A DNA stretch of 64,000 bases from Calothrix sp. NIES-4105. Lineage in GTDB: Bacteria > Cyanobacteriota > Cyanobacteriia > Cyanobacteriales > Nostocaceae. A program made the translations under genes and the position numbers. The DNA lies in NCBI RefSeq assembly GCF_002368415.1, contig NZ_AP018290.1:3175614-3239613 (forward strand). The letters are read 5' to 3'. Numbering within the stretch: position 1 is the first letter of the stretch; each line of letters opens with the position of its first letter. This document shows, piece by piece, positions 19,898-28,185 of the stretch. The notes beneath the pieces are model-generated. The model had not been told where the DNA came from. It ran no database searches and worked only from the letters and a program-made list of their open reading frames with translations.

Positions 19898-20575
19898 TTA
19901 ATAACTTTTAAATAATGCATAAATATAAGCTATGGCTTCAGGAATTACGCTTCGTATCCCTTCGCTTGAAGTCCACCATCTTTTTGTATCGTAACTGCCA
20001 GTTTCGGCTGCAATTATACCAATTTTTGTATTAGGAAGTACTTTTTTGTATAGCATCCAGCTACGTCGTGCGTGAACGTTATCGCTGAATAAGTTAAGTG
20101 ATTCAAGTTTAAGTTGGGATGTTGCTACTTTTTCTTTTAATGCAACAGCAGTAGCGTAAGTTCTATCTTTTTTTACATCTGGTGTTGGTATCGGTATAAT
20201 TTTCTCATCCGAGGCGCCCATTGCTTTTAATGTTGCTGCGGCAAGGTTTGCAAAATCTTTATATTCAGATAAATAAAAACCGCGTTGTAAGGGAACGCCT
20301 GTAGTCACTATATAAGTATATGAGCCGACTGTAAATTCATTCAAAGCTTGTTTTAGTGCTTCATCCGCGAGCCATCCTTCGACTACCAGTATATCGGCTT
20401 TGATAGGAGAGGTAACGGCGAGAAACGATTGAACGTTAGTAATTACGATTAAAATCAGAACAAGAACAATTGTGCTTGTAACTATCCAACCTTGCAGTGT
20501 TAATGTCCACATTTCTCGCCGTTTTATTAGTTGAAAATGAAAAGGTTTTTTCCTTTTACGAGCTTGATTACGCAT
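19898..20575 (-). CDS. YdcF/ElyC-like (DUF218-type) membrane-anchored protein
   Basis: 225 residues. A basic N-terminus (RNQARKRKKPFHF) precedes one transmembrane helix at about 28-53. The extracytoplasmic-type domain begins ADILVVEGWLADEAL and contains TTGVPL and an RTYATAVALKE segment, resembling the DUF218/YdcF/SanA fold. In that family some members affect cell-envelope biogenesis; the biochemical activity is unsettled. It overlaps the end of the DUF2301 gene (20568-21215) by 8 nt on the same strand, so the two are probably co-translated. Confidence 0.6.
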   Translation of the reverse strand: MRNQARKRKKPFHFQLIKRREMWTLTLQGWIVTSTIVLVLILIVITNVQSFLAVTSPIKADILVVEGWLADEALKQALNEFTVGSYTYIVTTGVPLQRGFYLSEYKDFANLAAATLKAMGASDEKIIPIPTPDVKKDRTYATAVALKEKVATSQLKLESLNLFSDNVHARRSWMLYKKVLPNTKIGIIAAETGSYDTKRWWTSSEGIRSVIPEAIAYIYALFKSY

Positions 20576-21215
20576 TTAATTGTGCTTCACGTTCCTGCTT
20601 CTGTCCTTTCAAGTAAGCAAACACTGATTTGTCGCCAATATCCGGAGGAATTGCTTGGATGAGCTTACGTGTTGCGAATACTACAAAGAAAATAGCACAA
20701 ATGCCTAATAACGCGCGTTCCCACTGTAATGGTAGGATTCCTAGTAAGTGTCCTAATAATAGTGTGGGCACGAGTGGAGTTAAGATTTTTGTTTCTAAGC
20801 GATTAAAACAAAAAGCTTCTTTGAAGAAAATACCTGTGAGCGCTGCAAATGTAAAACCTACTCCCAATATGGTTAATGGATGGGTATATACTGTGACTGC
20901 AAATGGTTGTGGGTCTGTATGTCCTACTACAAAGGCTGATATACTACCAATTACCCAAAAGGCTTGTAACGCGCGATGCAGTGCTGCCATGTAAATGTGT
21001 ATGAATAATAAGCTGACTCCGAGGGCAAGGCTAAAGCATGTGTATAAGGCTGTTAGGTATGGGTAGATATTTGGATTGTTGTTGAATAATACTAGTGCGG
21101 CGCCTGTTGCAAAACATGCTGCTGCGACTGCAAGACCCGCGCGGTAGATTATTACTCCTCGACGGTCTTCTTTATCTACTGTGAATTCTCCAAATTGTCC
21201 TTGATATATTTCCAT
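20568..21215 (-). CDS. DUF2301 integral membrane protein
   Basis: 215 residues with five or six hydrophobic helices, for example GLAVAAACFATGAALVLF and AFWVIGSISAFVVG. The N-terminal MEIYQGQFGEFTV and the TGIFFKEAFCFNRLE segment match my memory of the cyanobacterial DUF2301 family, which has no assigned function. It overlaps the YdcF-like gene downstream by 8 nt. The product presumably resides in the plasma or thylakoid membrane. Confidence 0.7.
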   Translation of the reverse strand: MEIYQGQFGEFTVDKEDRRGVIIYRAGLAVAAACFATGAALVLFNNNPNIYPYLTALYTCFSLALGVSLLFIHIYMAALHRALQAFWVIGSISAFVVGHTDPQPFAVTVYTHPLTILGVGFTFAALTGIFFKEAFCFNRLETKILTPLVPTLLLGHLLGILPLQWERALLGICAIFFVVFATRKLIQAIPPDIGDKSVFAYLKGQKQEREAQLNA

Positions 21216-21255
21216 ATAATTCTATGAATGCGGACGGGTTTATGTTTGTTTTGGT

Positions 21256-21358
21256 GTGGGCGGGTTTGGGGGCGGGTTTGGGGGCGGGTTTGGGGACGGG
21301 TTTGTGGGCGGGTTTAATATATTGTAATAAATACAAGATTTTGGTTAACCCGCCCCTA
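21256..21358. repeat. GCGGGTTTGGGG tandem repeat followed by a GGGCGGGTTT...AACCCGCCC hairpin
   Basis: About five copies of a 12-13 bp GCGGGTTTGGGG unit (21256-21316) run into a hairpin with arms GGGCGGGTTTA (21306) and TTAACCCGCCCC (ending 21356). The same hairpin family occurs at 34121-34264 and 41194-41251. The stop codon of the adjacent minus-strand gene lies at the edge of the hairpin, so it may also serve as a 3' end structure. Confidence 0.75.
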
Positions 21359-22141
21359 CGATTTCAATTCTACTGTTTGCGCTAATTGTACATTCAACTG
21401 TTCTTGGGCGTTTCCTCTGTTTATTGCTATTTCTACCCAACCTTCGCTGCCAACTAGTGCAACTGCATTACCAACGGGTACTGTGTTGTAAGTTTCTCCT
21501 CCTTTGATTTTTAAGTCGCCTATAATTACATACCAGTTTTCATTTTCAACATAACTTCCAGGTATGTTGGTTATCAAGTTCCCGAAAATATCTATATATT
21601 GGATGCAACCTACGGCGCCAGTGGTAATTTGACACCCAAACGGAAAATCAAGTTCTACCAAACTATCTATATTAATTTCTCTACCTAGATTTTGAATCGC
21701 TACACCATTGGCAAGATGTGCAGCGCAAGGGGCAAAGATATCTCGACCGTGAAAGGTATGACTAGGATTAGTGACTCTCCAATATTGTGGGTTTGTTAGT
21801 TCTACTGCTCGAATTGCTCGACTTTGACTTAATACCCCACTAATAATCCCATTATCTGGCGCCACCAAATACCCATGTTCATATTCTACGGCAATGGCAC
21901 GTCGGGTACTTCCAACTCCTGGGTCAACTACTGCCAAGTGTACTGTGCCATCTGGGAAATAGGAACAAGCGCTCATTAAGCAAAACCGAGCAGCAGCAAT
22001 GTTTTGCGGTGGAATTTGATGTGTCAAGTCTATAACCTTGATTTCTGGGTTGATTCGAGAAATTACACCCTTCATTACACCGACATAAATATCACTTAGA
22101 CCAAAATCGCTTAACAGGGTAAGCTGTGGTGGTGAAATCAT
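21356..22141 (-). CDS. SAM hydroxide adenosyltransferase (SAM hydrolase) family protein (DUF62)
   Basis: About 261 residues from the ATG at 22139-22141. Family motifs are visible: LLSDFGLSDIYVGVMKG near the start, VVDPGVGS, and APDNGI. The fold is shared with fluorinase and chlorinase. Most bacterial members hydrolyse S-adenosylmethionine to adenosine and methionine, so that is the likely role. A TTG at 22204 would add 21 Cys-rich residues (SNCLSCSKQDKYLC) not expected for this family, so I prefer the internal ATG, although neither start has a clear Shine-Dalgarno. Confidence 0.8.
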   Translation of the reverse strand: MISPPQLTLLSDFGLSDIYVGVMKGVISRINPEIKVIDLTHQIPPQNIAAARFCLMSACSYFPDGTVHLAVVDPGVGSTRRAIAVEYEHGYLVAPDNGIISGVLSQSRAIRAVELTNPQYWRVTNPSHTFHGRDIFAPCAAHLANGVAIQNLGREINIDSLVELDFPFGCQITTGAVGCIQYIDIFGNLITNIPGSYVENENWYVIIGDLKIKGGETYNTVPVGNAVALVGSEGWVEIAINRGNAQEQLNVQLAQTVELKS

Positions 22142-22275
22142 CGTGTTATCACATAGATACTTATCTTGCTTGCTACATGATAAACAATTAGAATTCTGTA
22201 ACAACAGTTACCGAATTTATGCTATATTATGAATACAAGACATAGATATTTATTAATGAGTAGAGGCTAATTACT

Positions 22276-22431
22276 ATGATTCGTAACAGATTTGAGGCTG
22301 CTGAACAAGCGCGCGAGACTCATAAGCAAAGCATTAAGAAGAATTTAGAGCATCGTCTACAGGTTGCTAGAGCCGCAGGCGATGAGAAATTAATCCGTCA
22401 AATTGAAGCTGAGATGCAGTATTTCAATTAA
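22276..22431 (+). CDS. Small helical protein, 51 aa, conserved-looking
   Basis: Starts with ATG after a GAGG about 9 nt upstream and encodes 51 residues: MIRNRFEAAEQARETHKQ... ending IEAEMQYFN. It is highly charged, probably a single long helix or coiled coil, with heptad-like spacing (KKNLEHRLQVARAAGDEK). I recall similar 50-residue hypothetical proteins in heterocystous cyanobacteria, with no known function. It is divergent from the SAM hydrolase gene. Confidence 0.6.
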   Translation: MIRNRFEAAEQARETHKQSIKKNLEHRLQVARAAGDEKLIRQIEAEMQYFN

Positions 22432-22733
22432 CGCACAACACCTTGACTGCGGCGCCGTTGGCACATTCGCACATCTAGGTATCCAATAAAAAAGGGGATG
22501 TACAGTATACATCCTCTCCACGCGGCGCCATTTTATAAACTAGTTTTGCCGCACGCCCTTAAAATAATTTTCTAAAAATACACCTATAGTTTTGGTAGTT
22601 ACCGAAAAAACCAAATACTTTTTGTAGCTCCAAATAGTTAATCATACTACTAAAGTTAAGTTTTATTAATAAATGTAAATAAAATATAAATAGGCACTGT
22701 CAGTTCATGAAACAGGTGCCTAGATATTCTTGG
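22432..22733. other. Intergenic region with two GGCGCC sites and small hairpins
   Basis: No gene. It contains GGCGCC at about 22451 and 22524, a GGATGTACAGTATACATCC palindrome at about 22496, and the terminator-like hairpin described separately. Confidence 0.6.
22690..22722 (-). terminator. Probable intrinsic terminator of the methyltransferase gene
   Basis: On the minus strand, AGGCACCTGT...ACAGTGCCT forms a 9-bp stem with one bulged C, followed by ATTTATATTTTATTT. It lies 12 nt beyond the stop codon of the adenine methyltransferase gene, the right position and orientation for a terminator. Confidence 0.6.
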
Positions 22734-23906
22734 TTATAGAATAATTCCCAACATAGCCAAAATTTCATTGACAGGAGCTTTGTTAATTTCTAGCTCCAGA
22801 ATTATACTGAACAAATGTTTTGGGATATATGTACTTTTAGAAATTGTTTTCTTTCCCATATTTAATTGCCAATCATACCAAGGTTGTTCATACTGTTTTC
22901 CATTTCTTTTGGTTACAGTTCGCCAATGAATTCTTCCCGTTCCTTTTCCTCTACCTCTCCTTTTAGTACTACTGGTTGAGTTAACAGGTAGTACCGTTTG
23001 TGAATCTTGCTCGATAGTTGAGACAGTACTACTGGTTAAGTTAACAGGTAGTACCGTTTGTGAATCTTGCTCGATAGTTGAGACAGTACTACTGGTTGAG
23101 TTAATAGGTAGTACCGTTCGTGAATCTTGCTCGATAGTTGAGACAGTACTACTGGTTGAGTTAACAGGTAGTACCGTTTGTGAATCTTGCTCGATAGTTG
23201 AGACAGTACTACTGGTTGAGTTAACAGGTAGTACCGTTTGTGAATCTTGCTCGATAGTTGAGACAGTACTACTGGTTGAGTTAACAGGTAGTACTTCGTC
23301 GGTTGATGGCTGATTGTCTTCATCTGACTTCCAAATTGGAAGGTAGACTATACCATACTGTTCAAATATTTGTCTAAATTTATACTGATTATTTCCCCAG
23401 TAAACTAAACAGTGAGACTGTGTTGCTAGCAAGTTGGGTTTCAAATCAGCATCTAGAAAAATAATCCGCTCTTTCCAAAAACAAACTGGTTGAGTTTTTA
23501 ATACTGAATTTAACCAGTCTGTATCTGTTGCAGCAGGTAAAAGAGCTATCGCTTCACTTACTCTCCCATTTAACAATTCGGCTTGTAATTTTGCTATCCA
23601 TTCGGCTGGATGAGAAAACGGTGGGTTGATAAAAAGGCGCCCATACCACTCATGTTGCAATCCATCATCTATTTTGGTGTAATGGGAACGCGCAGGAATA
23701 TTCTTATTTCCCTCAGCACAAGGGTCTAAGTCAATCTCGTTTAAAACCTGTAATACCAGTTCAATAATGTTTGGTGGAGTACACCATTCATCTAAATGTT
23801 GTGAAGCCGAAGTGTAGTAACTACTCGAATTAGATTTAACGACATCAGTGCGCGTTGCTGCCGTTTTTAGGCACAATCTATCGTGCCGATCGATTACGTT
23901 AACCAT
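22734..23906 (-). CDS. Phage-type DNA N6-adenine methyltransferase with an internal 20-residue repeat array
   Basis: 390 residues in three parts. Residues 35-192 match the phage Dam-like adenine methyltransferase family: DEWCTPP (39-45), LDPCA (60-64) and catalytic NPPF (94-97). Residues 205-309 hold five full copies plus a partial copy of VLPVNSTSSTVSTIEQDSQT. Residues 310-390 form a basic domain with RGRGKGTGRIHWRTVTKRNG, a motif I associate with nucleic-acid-binding tails in cyanobacterial proteins. The enzyme should methylate adenine in DNA; its target site is unknown. The repeats are encoded by the same palindrome found in nearby intergenic repeats. It is probably phage or plasmid derived. 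Confidence 0.8.
   Translation of the reverse strand: MVNVIDRHDRLCLKTAATRTDVVKSNSSSYYTSASQHLDEWCTPPNIIELVLQVLNEIDLDPCAEGNKNIPARSHYTKIDDGLQHEWYGRLFINPPFSHPAEWIAKLQAELLNGRVSEAIALLPAATDTDWLNSVLKTQPVCFWKERIIFLDADLKPNLLATQSHCLVYWGNNQYKFRQIFEQYGIVYLPIWKSDEDNQPSTDEVLPVNSTSSTVSTIEQDSQTVLPVNSTSSTVSTIEQDSQTVLPVNSTSSTVSTIEQDSRTVLPINSTSSTVSTIEQDSQTVLPVNLTSSTVSTIEQDSQTVLPVNSTSSTKRRGRGKGTGRIHWRTVTKRNGKQYEQPWYDWQLNMGKKTISKSTYIPKHLFSIILELEINKAPVNEILAMLGIIL
22966..23294 (-). repeat. 60-bp coding minisatellite containing the GTACTACTGGTT palindrome
   Basis: Five 60-bp units, repeated almost without change, each carrying AGTACTACTGGTTGAGTTAA and then CAGGTAGTAC plus a CGTTTGTGAATCTTGCTCG spacer. Half-units occur at both ends. 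The palindromic half is nearly the same as intergenic elements at about 25878, 26430, 31526, 31914 and 32183. The frame stays open through all copies because 60 is a multiple of three. Confidence 0.95.
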
Positions 23907-24200
23907 TTGAGTGTAGCCATTGTGATTTTTCCGCAGAAATCTCTTTTTATATTTGTTACCGTTCCCACTTCACCACCGAATAGCTATTTTCCATAATTAA
24001 TGAGCGTGAACTTCATCCGGGTGTGTCGGGTTGCAGTATTAAGTTTTATGCTCCCTTGAGTGATGAAAAGCCTGAATACTTACAAACTGTTACCTCCGCG
24101 ATTAATTTGATAATATTGAAGTGTAAGTTAATTCGCTATTAAAAATTAAGCCACTACTGAATATTATATACTAAATTCAGTCATGGCGTAAACCAAACTT

Positions 24201-24551
24201 ATGAATTTTTCACAGGCTTTGGATAAAACCCTCGAAAAGTACGGAATTACTGCTAAATGGCTGTCTGAGCAAACAGGTGTTTCTCAGCAGATGATTAGTG
24301 GCTTTCGGCGGGGACAACAGCGAATTTATTCTGATAGTCTCGAGCGACTACTAGCTGGATTACCCTCGGAAGCAAAGAATTATCTGTTATGCCAATTAGG
24401 AGAAGTTGACACAGGCAAGATTGATATACGCTCACTAGTGCTATCGGCAACACCGACCGAAAAAGCAGAAATTTTAAATACGCTTGCTAATTGGGTGCTT
24501 TTAAGCAAAGAAGAGTTAGCACAAAGTATTGAATTAGTCAAGGCTGGATAA
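24201..24551 (+). CDS. Small HTH (XRE/Cro-type) DNA-binding protein
   Basis: 116 residues. The N-terminal helix-turn-helix is MNFSQALDKTLEKYGI / AKWLSEQTGVSQQMISGFRR / GQQRIYSDSLERLLAGL, the usual Xre layout. The remaining 60 residues form an acidic, helical region that may serve dimerisation. Small phage- or plasmid-like repressors and antitoxins have this form. No toxin partner is adjacent. A clear terminator follows at 24674. It sits between the adenine methyltransferase and the XisI gene, in an accessory patch. Confidence 0.75.
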   Translation: MNFSQALDKTLEKYGITAKWLSEQTGVSQQMISGFRRGQQRIYSDSLERLLAGLPSEAKNYLLCQLGEVDTGKIDIRSLVLSATPTEKAEILNTLANWVLLSKEELAQSIELVKAG

Positions 24552-24673
24552 ATCGTATCAAACAAATTGAGCGAACGAAAGCTAGACGGAAGCATGTGCG
24601 TAAGCACTGACTACCTGACAATTGTATAATTTATAAATTATTAATACACAAAAAACCGATTATGTTATGACTT

Positions 24674-24711
24674 CGCTTAATCTTCTTTGATGCTTTAAGC
24701 GTATTTTTTTG
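24674..24711 (+). terminator. Intrinsic terminator after the HTH gene
   Basis: CGCTTAA and TTAAGCG form a 7-bp stem with a 14-nt loop, followed by TATTTTTTT. It is in the correct orientation for the HTH gene ending at 24551. Confidence 0.7.
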
Positions 24712-24772
24712 ATTTAATATTAGGCCGTAACCTGTTGAGTATTAAGAATACACAATTACTGAACTGTATTGA

Positions 24773-25108
24773 TTATGCCACACCAAAATCAGTATACTGA
24801 CGGACTTGAGCAGGGTGAAAGCCCAAGATAATGTCCTCTCTAAGAACTCCTGCTTCCAACAAATCCTCGGCTACAGGACGATTAGTGCCATCATGTTGAA
24901 TCCAGATTTTACCTTGGATTATATCAATATGAACTACTGAACCATGTACCCGACGTTGCCCATCCCAACCTACGTGCATTACTTCATAATGGTTTCTTTG
25001 GGGGTCGATAATCGCTTCGGTTTCAATCTCACCGTGAGAAGGTTTATACTTTGCATACTCATCAATTAACTGGCTGACTATTTGCCGATAACGTTCTAAG
25101 GTATCCAT
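24773..25108 (-). CDS. XisI family protein without an adjacent XisH
   Basis: 111 residues matching the XisI family (fdxN-element excision controlling factor): MDTLERYRQIVSQLI, IIDPQRNHYEVMHVGWDG, RVHGSVVHIDI, KIWIQHDGT and DILGFHP-like IILGFHPAQVR. In Anabaena, XisH and XisI are needed with XisF for excision of the fdxN element. The genes are common elsewhere as an xisH-xisI pair. No xisH is visible here; the upstream gene encodes a GIY-YIG protein. A GAGGA Shine-Dalgarno precedes the ATG. Confidence 0.9.
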   Translation of the reverse strand: MDTLERYRQIVSQLIDEYAKYKPSHGEIETEAIIDPQRNHYEVMHVGWDGQRRVHGSVVHIDIIQGKIWIQHDGTNRPVAEDLLEAGVLREDIILGFHPAQVRQYTDFGVA

Positions 25109-25172
25109 TGCACAATCCTCACTTGTTCTTCATCAAATACCAAAAGTTTAATTTGCAAGCTTTATATCTTAA

Positions 25173-25751
25173 CTAATCTTTACCAAAGGGTTGTCCCCAA
25201 TATTTCCAGTTTTCTTTGTTGAATGGAGACTTCCATTTTTTAATTAACTCTAATTCTAATCGCTGTCGCGGTCTTGTTGGTACGGGTGCATCCCACCAAA
25301 ATCCAATATTCACTGCTGTCTCTAATTTATACCGATGGTGTAAGTCGAGGTAATTTTCAATATATCGCTTGCAGTCGTGTACCCCTTTCCAACGTTTGTT
25401 GGATTTACATGTTTCACCGATGTATAAAAGTAATTTAGCTGTTGAATCTATTATGAAATATAAACAAGCTTGTCCAGAACTATCTACAGGCAGCCGATAA
25501 AAAGATAAAGCAGATAAGTGTAGGTTAAAAGGGTCAATGATATCTGGGTCAACGTGAGACTTGGGCAAGTTGAATAAACTAACTTCTTCTATTGATTCGC
25601 TTGTTCTTACCTGTTGTTGATGGATGGCAATTTGTTTCTTCCATTTAGAAAGTGCTATATCATCCATCAATAACACAGGGCTTCGGCTAATTGGCGCCCT
25701 TACTATTTCAGTTGGTGAGAACAAGTCTAGTTGATTTGGTTCCAATCGCAA
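25173..25751 (-). CDS. GIY-YIG nuclease-like protein
   Basis: 192 residues. The segment CLYFIIDSTAKLLLYIGETCKS (about 94-115) fits a GIY-YIG core in the form LYF...LYIGET, followed by a long helical region and QRLELELIKKWKSPFNKENW, where the Glu could be the metal ligand. Such proteins act on branched or damaged DNA or as homing-type nucleases; the role here is unknown. The annotated start is TTG; a second TTG two codons in has better spacing from GGGGA. It is co-oriented with xisI, 64 bp apart. Confidence 0.65.
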   Translation of the reverse strand: MRLEPNQLDLFSPTEIVRAPISRSPVLLMDDIALSKWKKQIAIHQQQVRTSESIEEVSLFNLPKSHVDPDIIDPFNLHLSALSFYRLPVDSSGQACLYFIIDSTAKLLLYIGETCKSNKRWKGVHDCKRYIENYLDLHHRYKLETAVNIGFWWDAPVPTRPRQRLELELIKKWKSPFNKENWKYWGQPFGKD

Positions 25752-25855
25752 TCCCCAATAAATGCAACGCAGGTCATGCTACCACTGGGGTGTTACATTT
25801 GTAAATAATAATTAAGTACTATTTTATACTGAGAACGTATATTCGTGGTGCCGAG

Positions 25856-26188
25856 CAACCGGGTAGGCGCCGTTCACAGTACTACCTGTTTACTTAACTA
25901 GTAGTACTTCATCTGCTAATTTAAAAGTCATAGTGTTGTAAATACCAATCTTCAAAAAATCAGATTAACGTAAATATTACTACTAAATTTTTTATGAATT
26001 ACGTGTTAATCGCAAAAAAAGCGGTATTTTATAGATTAACATGTATAACTGACTTATTTTTTTATACAGAGTTATTACAGAAATTCGCTACTATTTATTT
26101 AAATTACTGGGGCTGTTTTACTGGTGGTTATGATTTCTATCTTCTTTTTACTGGGGTTTATTAACTATATCCCCCAGTAAAACATTAT
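25856..26188. repeat. 335-bp structured repeat, copy 1
   Basis: Closely similar to 26408-26742, differing by scattered substitutions and small indels. It begins CAACCGGGTAGGCGCCGTTC, then an AGTACTACCTG...TAGTAGTACT palindrome, a hairpin with arms ACGTGTTAATC/GATTAACATGT, and a second hairpin GTTTTACTGG...CCCCCAGTAAAAC at the right end. No coding capacity is seen. It could be a non-autonomous mobile element or a structured RNA; this is inference. Confidence 0.8.
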
Positions 26189-26191
26189 CTT

Positions 26192-26404
26192 AAGTACGCG
26201 CTTCAAGGAAGAGACGCGGAGACTGGGGGACGCTCTTACGCGGGGATATCTCAGATGGGGATTGAACCCCAACGCTCGTTAGACAACAAGAGCGAAATTG
26301 GGGTTGAGCGACATGAAGGGGCTGCCGCCCCGGACGCGGGACGTAGATACTCTCCGCGTAAGAGCGTCTCTACGCCCCGCGTCTCTTCGATAAAGAAGGG
26401 CGCC
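26192..26404. repeat. Imperfect palindrome between the two 335-bp repeats
   Basis: The arms 26210-26246 (GAGACGCGGAGAC, GACGCTCTTACGCGG) and 26352-26388 (CCGCGTAAGAGCGTC, CCCCGCGTCTCTT) are inverted copies. The interior has GGGGATTGAACCCC and GGGGCTGCCGCCCC hairpins. It is markedly more GC-rich than its surroundings, in the style of cyanobacterial interspersed palindromes. Confidence 0.7.
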
Positions 26405-26407
26405 CAA

Positions 26408-26742
26408 CAACCGGGTAGGCACCGTTCACAGTACTACCTATTTACTTAACCAGTAGTACTTCATGTTGCTAACTTAGAAGTTCATAGTGTTGTAAATACC
26501 AATCCTCAAACAATAAGATTAACGTAAATATTACTACTTATGTTTTTTAAAATTACGTGTTAATCGCAAAAAAAAGCGCTATTTGATAGATTAACATGTA
26601 TAACTAACTTATTTTTTATACAGAGTTATTACATAAATTTGCTACTATTTATTTAAATTACTGGGGCTGTTTTACTGGTGGTTATGATTTCTATCTTATT
26701 TTTACTGGGGTTTATTGACTATATCCCCCAGTAAAACATTAT
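26408..26742. repeat. 335-bp structured repeat, copy 2
   Basis: A second copy of the element at 25856-26188 in the same orientation. Both hairpins are kept: the ACGTGTTAATC/GATTAACATGT stem is unchanged while its loop varies. This suggests that structure, or recent homogenisation, is maintained. Confidence 0.8.
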
Positions 26743-26914
26743 TCCAAACCTTAGCTTAAAGGCTTTACGAAATCTTTATTACTAAATTTAAGTATCAATA
26801 TTAGATGTAGAGACAAGGGTTTAATCACGTCTCTACACGTTTTGCACGTATGTTCACCGTAGCCGCGCCAAATTTTGTCTTGCTTGGACTGCTTCTTGAG
26901 TAGGGTTTTGGTGT

Positions 26915-27910
26915 TTACTCAGCAACAGTTGAGCTTAGACTTCTAGTATCCCACATAACGACATTGTGACTATGATGGGCGGTAACATGTTGACTGTTGA
27001 CGTGATTTAAGAGTATTGGTGATGAGGGCTGATGCAGTGCGATTAGTTGTGCTAAGGTTTTTTTCATTTGGGTGCGAGGAACTATTTCGTCAATGAACCC
27101 GTGTTTGAGTAAATCTTCAGCCGTTTGAAAATCTTCGGGTAGTTTTTCTCGCAGGGTTTGCTCGATCACGCGCCGACCAGCAAAGCCAATTGTCGCTTTG
27201 GGTTCTGCTATTATAATGTCTCCTAACATTGCGAAGCTTGCTGTTACTCCCCCTGTTGTTGGGTTTGTTAAAACGGGTATATATAATAGTCGCTCGTCTT
27301 GATGACGTTGTAATGCTCCTGATATTTTTGCCATCTGCATTAGCGATAGCATCCCTTCTTGCATTCTGGCGCCACCTGATGTACAAATAATTACGACAGC
27401 ACAGCGTTTTTGTGTTGCTTGTTCGATTAAACGGGTGAGTTTTTCACCTACTACTGACCCCATACTGGCGCCAATAAAACGAAAGTCCATAACACCTAGC
27501 GCAACTGGCAAACCGTCAATTTCTCCCAAACCTGTTTTGACAGCATCAGTCAAACCTGTTTTTTGCTGCATTTCCCGCAAACGGTCAATATATGGTTTAC
27601 GGTCGCGAAACTGTAATGGGTCTGCTGGACGTAAATGCTCATCTAATGGTTTCCATGTATTAGCATCGATTAACTGCCGAATGCGTTCATCGCTATCTAC
27701 CCGGTTGTGATATCCACACTCGGTGCAAACCATTTGATTTGCCGTTAAATCTTTGGTGTAGCTTAATACTCCACATTTAGGACATTTGTGCCAGAGTCCA
27801 TCTGCTATTTCACGCTCTTGACGTTCTGGTGTTGTAGACCCTGATTTTCGGCGATTTGCAAACCAATCTAAAAGTGATTTTAAACCGCGTTCTGCTTCGT
27901 TGTTTGCCAT
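26915..27910 (-). CDS. accD: Acetyl-CoA carboxylase carboxyltransferase subunit beta
   Basis: 331 residues. The N-terminal zinc ribbon is CPKC...CTEC (residues about 44-66). The carboxyltransferase core includes [43 protein letters not shown] and [12 protein letters not shown], all typical of AccD. With AccA it transfers CO2 from biotinyl-AccB to acetyl-CoA, giving malonyl-CoA for fatty-acid synthesis. Length and motifs are normal. It is not next to accA, as is usual in cyanobacteria. Confidence 0.97.
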   Translation of the reverse strand: MANNEAERGLKSLLDWFANRRKSGSTTPERQEREIADGLWHKCPKCGVLSYTKDLTANQMVCTECGYHNRVDSDERIRQLIDANTWKPLDEHLRPADPLQFRDRKPYIDRLREMQQKTGLTDAVKTGLGEIDGLPVALGVMDFRFIGASMGSVVGEKLTRLIEQATQKRCAVVIICTSGGARMQEGMLSLMQMAKISGALQRHQDERLLYIPVLTNPTTGGVTASFAMLGDIIIAEPKATIGFAGRRVIEQTLREKLPEDFQTAEDLLKHGFIDEIVPRTQMKKTLAQLIALHQPSSPILLNHVNSQHVTAHHSHNVVMWDTRSLSSTVAE

Positions 27911-28185
27911 TTGTTTTCTTATGCGTCGTGGGTAGTACGTTTTTATGAGCGGTCATCTTATAAGCAAGACAGACCTTTCATCAATATCTTTGGTTGCCAG
28001 CTTAACGAAAATATGTATACCAATTCAAGTATTTTGCTCGAATACCACTACTAACTACCAATAAAGGTTGGTACATTAAATCACACTTGAAGAGGATTAT
28101 TAAATCGCTACAAAATAATACTATCAAAATATAAAAAATTGTTGAGGTAATGAAATTTACAGTTGCAATGTGACGCAAAGTGTGT

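Larger units (their letters stand above)
25752..26914. other. Gene-free accessory spacer between the GIY-YIG gene and accD
   Basis: About 1.16 kb. It holds two 335-bp direct repeats around a 213-bp imperfect palindrome, described separately. The short open frame at 26255-26449 lies across the palindrome and is not credible as a gene. Confidence 0.65.

Noticed and set aside
22966-23294. CRISPR-like array
   Set aside because: The 60-bp units are fully repeated with no variable spacers, stay in frame within a methyltransferase gene, and no cas genes are nearby.
23990-24145. Possible plus-strand coding remnant (ERELHPGVSGCSIKFYAPLS...)
   Set aside because: About 47 codons with no start and no family I recognise; too weak to list as a gene.
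26255-26300. tRNA T-arm-like GGGGATTGAACCCC
   Set aside because: On either strand the rest of a cloverleaf and a 3' CCA are missing, and the T-stem would have mismatches; it is a hairpin inside the palindrome.
26255-26449. 64-codon ORF between the 335-bp repeats
   Set aside because: It runs across the arms of a GC-rich palindrome and has no ribosome-binding site.
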